DNA from: Leptospiraceae bacterium
Lineage (GTDB): Bacteria; Spirochaetota; Leptospiria; Leptospirales; Leptospiraceae
DNA: 64,000 bases
Direction: 5' to 3'
NCBI GenBank assembly: GCA_016708435.1
Contig: JADJFV010000002.1
Coordinates: 62,001-126,000, forward strand
The notes below the pieces were generated by a model. It saw only the letters and a program-made list of their open reading frames with translations. It did no database searches and had not been told where the DNA came from. The position numbers and the translations under genes were made by a program. Numbering within the stretch: position 1 is the stretch's first letter; every line of letters starts with the position of its first letter. Positions 25,430 to 33,993 of the stretch are shown piece by piece.

Positions 25430-27145
25430 ATGAGTAATACAACTTTTTTTTCTAAGAACAACGCGGGGCTTGAACCGTTTGACATTAGCAATTATCATGG
25501 TGTGAACGGAAAAAATTTTTTCGATGAAGATAGACTCTTGCATCACCTGTTAGACAAATATGCAAAAGATTACGAAGCATCTCATAAAGAAGAAATGTTA
25601 AAACATATTCGCGGCTACGGAGAATTAGTCGGTGGAGTCTTGAATCGATTGACAGATGCTTGCCACAAAGAAGGAAAATACGGAGAAGTAATTCAATACG
25701 ATAGAACAGGCAACCGAATCGACAAAGTGGTATATTCAGAAGAGCAAGTTGCATCTAGAAAAATTTCCTACGATTACGGAATTGTAAACTTAGACTTCCA
25801 TCGAAATTGGAAACATCCTTTTACTACCATTCACAAGCTAACACTCGCTTACCTCGCAAATCAGAATGGAGAAGGAGGCGTCACCTGTCCGCTCGCGATG
25901 ACAGATGGAATTATACTCGCAATAAAAGCTCTCGGAACCGAAGAGCAAAAAAAGAAATTTCTACCGTTAGTCGCCGGAGAGTATAGTCATTCCCACTTCA
26001 TGGCGGGGCAATATGTAACCGAGCGAGTGGGAGGATCAAACGTTGGAGCGAATAGAACAACTGCAAAAAAACTGCCCAACGGCAAATGGATATTAAACGG
26101 AGAAAAATGGTTTTGTTCTAACCCTGGAGATTTATGGGTAACTACTGCAAAGATCGAAGGCACAAATACAATCGGAATGTTTCTAGTTCCCCGCATCAAA
26201 GAGGATGATACGCTTAATGGCTGTTATATCCTACGAAAAAAAGACATCATCGGCTCGCGCGGCAAAATTACAGTGGAGACTGTGTATGAAGATTTAGAAG
26301 CAGAAGAATTGGGAAGAGTCAGTCATGGTCTTGCCAATTTAGTAAAGTATGTAATTAAGACTTCCCGCATTCATTTGTCATTAGCCGCAACTGGAATTGG
26401 CAGACGTGCCTATATGGAAGCCTACGAATACATCAAAGTCAGAGAGGCTTACGGAAAAAAAGTAATCGAATTCCCATCTATCCAAAAACAACTCGTGGAA
26501 ATGAAAATTTTACAATCCGCTTGCACACTCGTAGTCTTCAAAAACATTAGCCTACTTGATGGCGAAAGTCCCCTTCTCCAAATTCTGAATCCACTGATGA
26601 AATACATTGCGTCGAGTCACGCTACTTGGATTTCGAAACAAGCCATTTTACTGCACGGCGGCAACGGGATATTAGGCGACTTCTCCTGTCTTCCCCGTAT
26701 TCACAATGATTCTATCATCAACGAGACATGGGAGGGAACGCACCAGGTCATTTCCGAGCATGTAATGAAAGCATTTTCGAGAACAAAAGCGCAAACTGCC
26801 TTTTATGCGGAGATTGACAAGAATATCATGGGAGTCGAAAAATATCCTTTCCTAACTTACGCAAGCGAAAGTTTTAAAATTCTAAAAGCAAGACTCCAAA
26901 CGATTTACAATTCAAACGACGATGCTTATCTAGAAATGAATCGAGTTACCATTTGTGATGCGATTTACAGCCTGTATGCGCTCAGTGAATTTATTTCAGA
27001 AGCAATGTCCTTTCAGAAAGAAACTGCGATTTCGCATATGGTAAACGGCTTTGCTGAAATCGCAATCCGCGGCAAAGAAGGCTTATCCGACCAACATGGA
27101 ATTTTTCAGAGTAGTGAAATTCTCAATTGGATAATAGAATACTAA
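25430..27145 (+). CDS. Acyl-CoA dehydrogenase family protein (large, AidB-like)
   Basis: This 571-residue flavoenzyme is longer than typical 380-residue acyl-CoA dehydrogenases and matches AidB-like/large members. The middle domain has the FAD-binding segment HFMAGQYVTERVGGSNVGAN and GEKWFCSNPG. The C-terminal helical domain has VREAYGKKVIEFPSIQKQL and LLHGGNGILGDFSCLPRI, then NETWEGTHQVISEHVM with the Glu of the usual catalytic or near-catalytic position. An extra C-terminal helical stretch follows (about 460-571). Its stop overlaps the histidine kinase start (TAATG), so it is the first recognisable gene of the hem operon, though its role there is unclear. Confidence 0.85.
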   Translation: MSNTTFFSKNNAGLEPFDISNYHGVNGKNFFDEDRLLHHLLDKYAKDYEASHKEEMLKHIRGYGELVGGVLNRLTDACHKEGKYGEVIQYDRTGNRIDKVVYSEEQVASRKISYDYGIVNLDFHRNWKHPFTTIHKLTLAYLANQNGEGGVTCPLAMTDGIILAIKALGTEEQKKKFLPLVAGEYSHSHFMAGQYVTERVGGSNVGANRTTAKKLPNGKWILNGEKWFCSNPGDLWVTTAKIEGTNTIGMFLVPRIKEDDTLNGCYILRKKDIIGSRGKITVETVYEDLEAEELGRVSHGLANLVKYVIKTSRIHLSLAATGIGRRAYMEAYEYIKVREAYGKKVIEFPSIQKQLVEMKILQSACTLVVFKNISLLDGESPLLQILNPLMKYIASSHATWISKQAILLHGGNGILGDFSCLPRIHNDSIINETWEGTHQVISEHVMKAFSRTKAQTAFYAEIDKNIMGVEKYPFLTYASESFKILKARLQTIYNSNDDAYLEMNRVTICDAIYSLYALSEFISEAMSFQKETAISHMVNGFAEIAIRGKEGLSDQHGIFQSSEILNWIIEY

Positions 27146-28041
27146 TGAGACAATCGCGTAGTAGACTACTCCTTGGATTTTTATGGCTTACCCTTTCGAT
27201 TTCGCTTGGGGTTTGGTGGACGGTGATGGGACTCAAGCAAGCCAATCAAGTGGCGGAATTAAAATCGTATCTGGGGGCAAGAGAAGAAAGCCTTGCTACG
27301 CTTGAGCGACAGAGTCGAATGATTAAATTAGAAGGTGGATTTTTTATGCTTCTTCTAATTATCGGTGGGTCAACACTGATTTTCCTCTCGCAAAAAGATT
27401 TAGAAAGAACACAGATGTTAAAAGATTTTTTTGCTACCCTCACTCATGAGATGAAAACGCCGTTAGCCTCACTCAGACTCCAGGCAGAAAGTCTAGAAGA
27501 AGATTTAAAAAACAAAAAAACAAAAGCAATTCTAACCCGTCTAATTGATGATTCCAAGCGATTGGAATTACAAATGGACAAAGCCTTGTATCTCGCTGCA
27601 CTCACCCGAAAAGAAATTTTATATTTAGAGAAAGTAAGTCTCGCCGAACTACTCGGACAGATTACATCTTATTATCCGTTCACTCAGATAGTGACCATTG
27701 AAAATTCTTTTGTCTCTGTTGATATACGCGCCTTCGAAAGTGTGATTAAAAATCTAATCGAAAATGCAAGCAATCACGGCAAGGCTTCTAGAGTTGTTTT
27801 TAAAATCGAAAGAATTTCTGCAAATGCAAAAATAACAATTACTGACAATGGGCTTGGATTTACAGGAAATACTAGACAGCTAGGAAAGCTATTTTTTAGA
27901 CATAGCACTCATAGCGGAAGTGGAATCGGACTTTATCTTGTGAAAAATTTAATTTCTAAAATGAATGGCCATGTTCATTTTCATAACTCTAAAACTGGAT
28001 TTGAGGTTACTATTGATTTACCGGCGGGGACTCATTCTTGA
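27145..28041 (+). CDS. hemK: Sensor histidine kinase, HemK-like
   Basis: This 298-residue membrane kinase starts at ATG 27145 (TAATG overlap with the previous stop). Two membrane helices at about residues 8-30 and 63-82 flank a short, roughly 32-residue extracytoplasmic loop. The H-box FFATLTHEMKTPLASLR places the phospho-histidine at H101. The N-box NLIENASNHG, G1 ITDNGLGF and G2 SGSGIGLYLVKNL complete the ATPase domain. Its position directly before an OmpR-type regulator and hemE-hemN matches the HemK/HemR pair described in Leptospira biflexa. The name is not the N5-glutamine methyltransferase HemK. The tiny periplasmic loop suggests sensing within the membrane. Confidence 0.8.
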   Translation: MRQSRSRLLLGFLWLTLSISLGVWWTVMGLKQANQVAELKSYLGAREESLATLERQSRMIKLEGGFFMLLLIIGGSTLIFLSQKDLERTQMLKDFFATLTHEMKTPLASLRLQAESLEEDLKNKKTKAILTRLIDDSKRLELQMDKALYLAALTRKEILYLEKVSLAELLGQITSYYPFTQIVTIENSFVSVDIRAFESVIKNLIENASNHGKASRVVFKIERISANAKITITDNGLGFTGNTRQLGKLFFRHSTHSGSGIGLYLVKNLISKMNGHVHFHNSKTGFEVTIDLPAGTHS

Positions 28042-28748
28042 AATCACCAAAGCTTCTTTTAGTTGAAGACGATACATCACTTGCCACTACTCTCAAAGAA
28101 AGACTCAGCAAAGAAGGATATAGTATTTGTTGGGCAAACTCTCTTGCAAAAGCTCGCGCCGAATTAAAGACAACCAATCCAAATTTGATTATTTTAGATG
28201 TGGGTCTTCCTGATGGATCAGGCTTTGATTTGGCAAAGGAATTACATGAAAAAAATGCAAATATTCCGTTTCTTTTTTTGACTGCCCTCGCCGGCGCACC
28301 CGAAAGACTCAAAGGATTTGAACTCGGAGCAGAGGAATTTATTCCAAAGCCATTTCATCTTAAAGAACTTCTATTGAGAGTCAAACACGTGTTAGACGCT
28401 CACAAGCATGTAAGAGATTCTCTCCAAAATAAATTCCTGTTTCACGGGTATGTGATTGATTTTGAAAGCTATCAGATTTTTACTCCGGATCAAAAAAAGA
28501 TTTCTCTTTCTGCAAGAGACTCGGGACTTCTGCAACTTTTAATCAATGAAAAGCATAGAGTTGTGAGCCGAGATGAAATTTTAGACAAACTCTGGGGGGA
28601 AGAAAAATTTCCAACGAACCGAACGATTGACAATTCAATTGTTCGACTCAGACAATCCCTTGGAAAACATGGACTTAGAGCCATCAAATCTATCCGCAGT
28701 GTTGGTTACAGATGGACAGGAGAAGAAGGAGAACAGAGTGGCGAATGA
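28038..28748 (+). CDS. hemR: OmpR-family response regulator, HemR-like
   Basis: This 236-residue regulator starts at TTG 28038, overlapping the kinase stop (TTGA). The receiver domain occupies residues 1-120, with acidic pocket E10-D11-D12, phospho-aspartate D54 in LIILDVGLPDG, and the switch residues FLFLTALAG and FIPKPF. The winged-helix DNA-binding domain (about 140-232) ends in the typical TNRTIDNSIVRLRQSLGKHG and IRSVGYRW. In Leptospira, HemR is reported to regulate haem genes through paired TGACA half-sites. I did not see such a pair in the 88 bases before 25430 or the 81 bases before hemL. Confidence 0.82.
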   Translation: MKSPKLLLVEDDTSLATTLKERLSKEGYSICWANSLAKARAELKTTNPNLIILDVGLPDGSGFDLAKELHEKNANIPFLFLTALAGAPERLKGFELGAEEFIPKPFHLKELLLRVKHVLDAHKHVRDSLQNKFLFHGYVIDFESYQIFTPDQKKISLSARDSGLLQLLINEKHRVVSRDEILDKLWGEEKFPTNRTIDNSIVRLRQSLGKHGLRAIKSIRSVGYRWTGEEGEQSGE

Positions 28749-29760
28749 ACGTTTTACAAATGCGATAAATTATAAGGAACAAAATATTCCACCAATTTGG
28801 ATGATGAGACAAGCCGGTCGATATCATTCTCACTACCAAAATCTTCGCGCCAAATATTCTTTTATGGAGCTGTGTAAAATTCCAGAAGTTGCCGCAGAGG
28901 TAGCTCTCGGTCCCGTGCAAGATTTTGATTTTGATCTGGCGATTCTTTTTTCCGATTTGCTTTTCCCATTAGAAGGTCTTGGAATGGGATTAAAATATAC
29001 CGACCAAGGTCCAAGACTCGACTGGCACTTAGATGCGACTAACTTTGATAAGCTGCGATCTGTAGATGATGCAATGGAGCTTTTAGAATTCCAAAGAGAA
29101 TGCGTCAAGCAAACTCGCGCACTCATTCCACAGGATAAATCTTTGATTGGATTTGTAGGCGGCTTATGGACGTTATTCACATATGCAGTCATCGGTAAAC
29201 ACGATGGTAGCCTCACACAGGCAAAGGTTCTGACCGAGACTCGTAAAAAGTTTTTTCCTTTGCTACAAGAAATCATCATTCGAAATATAAAGTTGCAATT
29301 AGACGCTGGAGCCGAAGTGGTTATGATCTTTGACACTGCTGCAGGTGAGTTGTCAAATGCGATGTTTAACGAAATTGTATTTCCGTATGTAGATGAAATT
29401 TCCAAGCGTTTTCCTAAAAAAATTGGGTATTATTCTAAAAATACAACAGACACTGCTGTCCGAAAGATTCTGACATTAACAAATCTTGCCGGAGTTGGGT
29501 TTGATCATCGTTTGCCGCTAGTAAAATTAATTCCAGAAAATACATTTGGATTTACACAGGGAAATTTTGACCAATCCCTTTTGTTCTTAGAAACATCTGA
29601 ATTCAAAAAAGTTTTAAAGTCTTACATCACCGACATAAAGTCATTATCCGCTAAAGAAAGAACAGGCTGGGTCAGCGGACTCGGTCACGGAGTTCTACCT
29701 AAAACTCCCGAAGCAAACGTAAAATTATTCGTAGAAACTATAAGAGAGGAATTTGCCTAA
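28738..29760 (+). CDS. hemE: Uroporphyrinogen decarboxylase
   Basis: This 340-residue enzyme decarboxylates uroporphyrinogen III to coproporphyrinogen III. GTG 28738 is chosen because AAGGAG lies at 28726-28731, six bases upstream. Earlier in-frame codons lie inside hemR and give a non-family N-terminus. PPIWMMRQAGRYHSHYQNLR is the substrate-binding signature and FSDLLFPLEGLGMGL the second conserved block. GFVGGLWTLFTYAV, IFDTAAGELS and GFTQGNFDQSLL follow the family order. It overlaps hemR by 11 bases and hemN by one, so the haem genes and their regulator form one operon. Confidence 0.95.
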   Translation: MANERFTNAINYKEQNIPPIWMMRQAGRYHSHYQNLRAKYSFMELCKIPEVAAEVALGPVQDFDFDLAILFSDLLFPLEGLGMGLKYTDQGPRLDWHLDATNFDKLRSVDDAMELLEFQRECVKQTRALIPQDKSLIGFVGGLWTLFTYAVIGKHDGSLTQAKVLTETRKKFFPLLQEIIIRNIKLQLDAGAEVVMIFDTAAGELSNAMFNEIVFPYVDEISKRFPKKIGYYSKNTTDTAVRKILTLTNLAGVGFDHRLPLVKLIPENTFGFTQGNFDQSLLFLETSEFKKVLKSYITDIKSLSAKERTGWVSGLGHGVLPKTPEANVKLFVETIREEFA

Positions 29761-31106
29761 TGGATAGATCCAAACTAATTGCAAAATATGATATACCAGC
29801 ACCGCGTTATACCAGTTATCCTACAGTTCCGTATTGGTCAGAAGATCCTACTACGGAAGAGTGGCTAGATGCAATTCGAAAATCTTTAGAGCCAGAGTCA
29901 GCGGCTATTTCCCTTTATCTGCACCTTCCGTTTTGTGAAACACTTTGCACATTTTGTGGTTGCAATACTTCTATCACAAAAAATCACTCTGTCGAAGAGC
30001 CGTATGTTGCAAATGTTCTAAAAGAATTTCAAATGTATTTGGATAGAGTTCCCGAACTTGGCAAACGTCCACTCAAAGAATTACACCTCGGCGGAGGAAG
30101 TCCAACTTATCTTTCGAGCGAAAATCTAAAAGCACTACTGACTCCTATTCTTTCTAAAATGACTATTCTAAAAGATCCAAGTTTTGCTATTGAAGTAGAT
30201 CCGAGAAGAACTAGAAAAGAGCAGTTGGAAACTCTTCGTGGATTGGGGTTTAATCGTATTAGCCTCGGTGTGCAAGATTTTGATCCAGAAGTGCAAAGAC
30301 TTATCAATCGACATCAACCTTTTGAAAAAACAAAATTTGTAACAGATACCGCACGCGAACTTGGTTACAATTCTGTAAACTTTGATTTGATTTATGGACT
30401 ACCAAAACAAACCAGTGAATCGATGGCGGATACTATCAATCAGACGCTCACGTTAAAACCAGATAGGATTGCTTTTTATAGTTATGCCCATGTCCCTTGG
30501 ATTAAAGCTTCGCAAAGACTTTTTACCGAGGCAGATTTGCCACATGGTAGCGACAAACGCGCATTATACGAAGAATCTAGAATTAAGTTTGAAAATGCAA
30601 ATTACAAAGAAATCGGTATGGATCATTTTGCACTCGCCACCGACAACTTGTGGTTAGCCTACCAGTCTGGCACACTTCATAGAAATTTCATGGGATACAC
30701 GGAATACAAAACAGATATTCAATTAGGACTAGGCGTGTCTGCCATTTCTGATAGCTGGGCTTGCTTTCATCAAAACGAAAAAATTCTAAAGAAATATCAA
30801 AAGCGTCTAGATGCAGGAGAATTTCCAACTCTACGCGGACACAAACTAAACGAAGAAGACTTGCAACAAAGAAAATTAATTTTGCAACTCGCAACACAGT
30901 GGAAAGTAGAACTCCCCGACTCTATCGTAGCAGGGACAAAAGAATATTTGCGAACGATGGAAGACGACGGACTCATTTCTTGGAACGGAAAAGAATTATC
31001 CATCCAAGAAGCAGGCAAACCATTTCTCAGAAATATTTGCATGAGCCTTGACTTGCGTCTACGAACAAAGTCTCCTGAGACGAGAGTGTTTTCGCAGGCG
31101 ATTTGA
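29760..31106 (+). CDS. hemN: Oxygen-independent coproporphyrinogen III oxidase (radical SAM)
   Basis: This 448-residue enzyme converts coproporphyrinogen III to protoporphyrinogen IX without oxygen. LYLHLPFCETLCTFCGCNTS carries the [4Fe-4S] CxxxCxxC cluster motif plus the extra cysteine typical of true HemN. LHLGGGSPTYLSSENLKAL is the SAM-binding segment. RISLGVQDFDPEVQRLINR and NFDLIYGLPKQT follow. The C-terminal HemN domain includes GMDHFALATDNLW. N-terminal YDIPAPRYTSYPTVPYW is the HemN-specific trip-wire region, which separates it from HemW. The start overlaps the hemE stop (TAATG). It is the last recognisable gene of the operon. Confidence 0.95.
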   Translation: MDRSKLIAKYDIPAPRYTSYPTVPYWSEDPTTEEWLDAIRKSLEPESAAISLYLHLPFCETLCTFCGCNTSITKNHSVEEPYVANVLKEFQMYLDRVPELGKRPLKELHLGGGSPTYLSSENLKALLTPILSKMTILKDPSFAIEVDPRRTRKEQLETLRGLGFNRISLGVQDFDPEVQRLINRHQPFEKTKFVTDTARELGYNSVNFDLIYGLPKQTSESMADTINQTLTLKPDRIAFYSYAHVPWIKASQRLFTEADLPHGSDKRALYEESRIKFENANYKEIGMDHFALATDNLWLAYQSGTLHRNFMGYTEYKTDIQLGLGVSAISDSWACFHQNEKILKKYQKRLDAGEFPTLRGHKLNEEDLQQRKLILQLATQWKVELPDSIVAGTKEYLRTMEDDGLISWNGKELSIQEAGKPFLRNICMSLDLRLRTKSPETRVFSQAI

Positions 31107-31143
31107 AAGTTCATTCCCGATTTTTTCGGCTGGATACTACATC

Positions 31144-31300
31144 GTCATTTCGAACTAGCAGCATCCGAGCTTGCGCCGTGAGAAATCTATTCAGCAAACA
31201 TAGCATTAGGTTAATCTATTACGATGTTTGTAAGATAGATTTCTCACATCCACCTATTTGCTTGCCGCACATCCAACCACCAAGCGATGTTCGAAATGAC
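31144..31300. repeat. Long palindromic repeat element, copy A
   Basis: The outer arms GTCATTTCGAAC (31144-31155) and GTTCGAAATGAC (31289-31300) are perfect inverted repeats. Nested inside, GTGAGAAATCTAT (31178-31190) pairs perfectly with ATAGATTTCTCAC (31235-31247). A second, shorter and diverged copy lies at 43944-44066. Both sit in intergenic DNA, so this is a non-coding, MITE- or REP-like element that probably recurs in the genome. The rest of the 380-base gap (31107-31486) shows only an AGGGG-type ribosome site for the next gene and no other gene. Confidence 0.8.
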
Positions 31301-31486
31301 TGTGACATGCTCTCTCTGTGACCTCTTTGAGAAATTTTTCCTTTGCTTTTAAACAATCCCAATCTTTGATGTGTCCCCCTACATTGTAAGGTATTGACCG
31401 AGGTCGGGAAATTAATTATTTAATGATTGTAATTTAGTGTTCCTATGCTAGAGTAAACAAATCTTATCGAAGGGGAAGTAGCTACT

Positions 31487-31816
31487 ATGAAAAGTCCAAT
31501 TATATTTTTTATCACAACGCTGCTAATTTCGTTTTCCATTTTTTCGGAAACAATTTTACTAAAGGGAAATGAGTCGATTAAAGGGAAAATCAAAAATCAA
31601 AGTATAAATTCTATCAAAATAGAAATTAACGGAGAAATAAAAGAAATCCCTAAAGATTCCATTTTAAAAATTGTCTATCGCGATCTATCTAAGGTAGAAG
31701 AAGAAAAAATCAGAACAGAAGAAGAAACAAAGTCTAACAACGAGAAACCGCAACTCAAGAAAGGTGATGATGAAAAAAGAAATCGAGAAGAAGTTTCCAA
31801 ACAGAAAATGAATTGA
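31487..31816 (+). CDS. Small secreted protein with charged tail
   Basis: This 109-residue protein has a signal peptide (IIFFITTLLISFSIFS, cleavage near SET). Residues 22-65 form a short beta-rich module (ILLKGNESIKGKIKNQSI; IEINGEIKEIPKDSILKIVY). It resembles the small SH3/LSm-like domain found at the N-terminus of DUF5683-type spirochaete proteins, including the one at 7353-8225. The last 40 residues are almost entirely Glu, Lys, Asn and Arg and probably disordered. The start follows GAAGGGGAAG. No named family is assigned. Confidence 0.65.
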   Translation: MKSPIIFFITTLLISFSIFSETILLKGNESIKGKIKNQSINSIKIEINGEIKEIPKDSILKIVYRDLSKVEEEKIRTEEETKSNNEKPQLKKGDDEKRNREEVSKQKMN

Positions 31817-31846
31817 CAATGAAAAGAAACGGATTAATCTAAACTT

Positions 31847-32227
31847 ATGTCTGAATACTTAGGTCAGGTTCTCAGTTTCCATTGTCGCGAGCGCAATTCG
31901 TTCGAAGTTAAAATTTTAATCGATACAAAAGAAAACTTTGGTAGGATAATGGATTATTACCAGGTCGAAAGCCTCTCCGATTACAATACGTATAATATTA
32001 GCATTGTATTATCCAGCGAAGATGATATTCTAATGACGCCTGACGAAAATGCAAATGAATGCATGGTGGTTTACGCTGATAATCTGCTCGAAGATGTAAT
32101 TGGCACCGAGTCCGAGGCTCTCTGGCAACGCGGCGCCATTATAGACAATCTAGTCTTTGATATTATTAATAGCTCTCTTCTAAAACCACTCAACTCTAAA
32201 GATATCGAAATCGAAGAAGAAGATTAA
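31847..32227 (+). CDS. Acidic hypothetical cytoplasmic protein
   Basis: This 126-residue strongly acidic protein has no signal peptide or membrane helix. The predicted pattern is beta-alpha, with the acidic C-terminus IEIEEED. Motifs seen are FEVKILIDTKENFGRIMDYY and DNLLEDVIGTESEALW. No family was recognised. It lies 30 bases after the small secreted protein gene, on the same strand, and overlaps the convergent NDH-2 gene by four bases. Confidence 0.6.
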   Translation: MSEYLGQVLSFHCRERNSFEVKILIDTKENFGRIMDYYQVESLSDYNTYNISIVLSSEDDILMTPDENANECMVVYADNLLEDVIGTESEALWQRGAIIDNLVFDIINSSLLKPLNSKDIEIEEED

Positions 32228-33474
32228 TCTTCTTCGTTTTGAATGAGCCTTGCTCCTGCTTGAAAAGAAATATAACTCCATATCCAAGTAACAAGAATCG
32301 AAACTTTGTTTTTAAATCCAACTTGATAAAATAAATGGATAACAAGCCAGCTAAGCCAACCTAAAAGTCCGGATAATCGTAAGTTGCCCATTTCGGCAAC
32401 GGCATCCATTCTACCAATAGTCGCCATACTTCCCTTGTCAAAGTATTGAAATGCCTTTCGCTCTTTTCCTTTTAGTTCATTTAGAATGACATCTGCCACA
32501 TAACGTCCCTGCTGCATAGCCACCGGAGACACTCCTGGCAGTGGGCGCTCAAGATCTTCACTAAAATTAGCCATATCCCCAATGCAAAAAATTTCCGGAT
32601 TCGATGGAATCGCACAGTGTTTATTCACCATTACCCGCCCTGATTTATCGAGTGCTACTTCTAGCTTAGCCCCAAAAGGACTTGCTGCCACGCCTGCAGC
32701 CCAAATAATATTATGTGATTTTATAATTTCCGTTCCGGTATGCACTCCCTCCTCATCAATATTTACAACACGGGTATTTAGCCTAACTTCTACTCCACGC
32801 TTGACTAATTCTTTTCGTGCAACCTCAGAAGACTTTTCAGAAAACGATGCAAGTAGTCTAGGTCCACCTTCAATCAGTGTGATTTTACTCAAGGACGAAT
32901 CTATAAAACGAAAATCATTTCGAATGATCTGATGCGACAACTCAGCAATAGCTCCTGAAAGCTCAACTCCAGTCGGACCACCACCGATAACAACATAGCT
33001 TAATAGCTCGGCTACTTTTGCTGGATTTGCTTCTAGCTCCGCTCGTTCAAAAGAAACTAAAATATTCTTTCTAACTTTCAAAGCATCGCTGAGATTTTTC
33101 ATTCCGGGTGCAAACTTTTTCCAGTGGTCGTTCCCGAAATAACTTGTCCTAGCTCCCATCGCAAGAATGAGATAATCATACTGTATCGTAGTATGTTCCA
33201 AATGAAGTTTCTTATGCTCTTTGTTGATTTCTTTCAACTCAGACATGATGATAGAAATGTTTTCAAAATTTGTAGTGATTGACCGAGTTGGAATCGCGAT
33301 GTCGGCAGGACTTAATACAGAACTTGCCACTTGATAAAGTAAAGGTTGGAACAAATGGTGATTATTCTTATCGACGACCGTTACCTTGATGCCTTTTTTG
33401 TTGCCCAATTTCTTTGCTGCTTGCAAGCCTGCGAACCCAGCCCCAACGATTACTACGTGTTTGTCTTCTGCCAT
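32224..33474 (-). CDS. ndh: Type II NADH:quinone oxidoreductase
   Basis: This 416-residue flavoprotein transfers electrons from NADH to quinone without pumping protons. HVVIVGAGFAGLQAAKKL (residues 6-23) binds FAD. HHLFQPLLYQVASSVLSPADIA is a typical NDH-2 stretch around the quinone/FAD site, split here only by length. YVVIGGGPTGVELSGAIAEL (about 160-180) binds NADH. FCIGDMANF is the second FAD motif and VSPVAMQQGRYVA precedes the dimer region. The C-terminal hydrophobic/amphipathic segment (LLGWLSWLVIHLFYQVGFKN) anchors it to the membrane. GAGGAG inside the preceding gene's end drives the start. It is the third gene of an SDR-phosphatase-NDH run. Confidence 0.92.
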   Translation of the reverse strand: MAEDKHVVIVGAGFAGLQAAKKLGNKKGIKVTVVDKNNHHLFQPLLYQVASSVLSPADIAIPTRSITTNFENISIIMSELKEINKEHKKLHLEHTTIQYDYLILAMGARTSYFGNDHWKKFAPGMKNLSDALKVRKNILVSFERAELEANPAKVAELLSYVVIGGGPTGVELSGAIAELSHQIIRNDFRFIDSSLSKITLIEGGPRLLASFSEKSSEVARKELVKRGVEVRLNTRVVNIDEEGVHTGTEIIKSHNIIWAAGVAASPFGAKLEVALDKSGRVMVNKHCAIPSNPEIFCIGDMANFSEDLERPLPGVSPVAMQQGRYVADVILNELKGKERKAFQYFDKGSMATIGRMDAVAEMGNLRLSGLLGWLSWLVIHLFYQVGFKNKVSILVTWIWSYISFQAGARLIQNEED

Positions 33475-33477
33475 CGG

Positions 33478-33993
33478 TTACTCCTCATTATCTAAATCTT
33501 GTATTGTAATATGCTGATTTTCTAAAATCCATTCCAAAAATCCAATAGAGGAACGCTCCACGATATCTTGCACATGCTCAAAGCCTGCAATTCCATCATA
33601 ATAAGGATCGGGAACATCAGGCTCGCCTTTTACGTTTGCATCGAAGCGCCTAAACTTCATTACCTTCTTGCGCTGTGCATCATCACGAGCAAGAGAAAGA
33701 ATACTTTTATAATTAGAATTATCCATCGCAATGATGTAATCATACTTTATAAAATCAGCATATTGAAATTGCCGACAGAAATGTGTGAGGATAATACCTC
33801 TTTCTCTCGCCACTTGAGTGGTCGTTTCATGCGGGGTCTCACCTACATGATAATCGGCAGTTCCTGCAGAGTCTATTTCAAACAAATCAGAAAGACCTTT
33901 TTTTTCTACCAGATTTTTGAAGGCACCTTCCGCCGCCGGTGATCTACAAATATTCCCAAGACAAACAAATACTACTTTTATTTTTTCACTCAA
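33478..33993 (-). CDS. Low-molecular-weight protein tyrosine phosphatase
   Basis: This 171-residue enzyme has the P-loop VFVCLGNICRSPAAEG, in which C11 is the nucleophile and R17 the anion-binding arginine. The general-acid loop DVPDPYYDGIAGF is intact. FQYADFIKYDYIIAMDNSNY is typical of the family. It dephosphorylates phosphotyrosine or phosphoarginine proteins. The start is TTG 33993, overlapping the SDR stop as TTGA, with AGAGG upstream. This suggests translation coupled to the SDR gene. Confidence 0.92.
   Translation of the reverse strand: MSEKIKVVFVCLGNICRSPAAEGAFKNLVEKKGLSDLFEIDSAGTADYHVGETPHETTTQVARERGIILTHFCRQFQYADFIKYDYIIAMDNSNYKSILSLARDDAQRKKVMKFRRFDANVKGEPDVPDPYYDGIAGFEHVQDIVERSSIGFLEWILENQHITIQDLDNEE

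Noticed and set aside
28833..29405. 190-residue minus-strand frame inside hemE
   Set aside because: It is the mirror of a well-supported hemE. Its composition (Ser, Lys, Cys and Arg-rich) is typical of a shadow frame.
31103..31321. 72-residue + strand frame after hemN
   Set aside because: It lies inside the palindromic repeat element and has no ribosome site or recognisable motif.
31394..31422. TTGACC-17-TATTTA as a promoter for the gene at 31487
   Set aside because: The -10 matches only half of the consensus; too weak to list as a feature.
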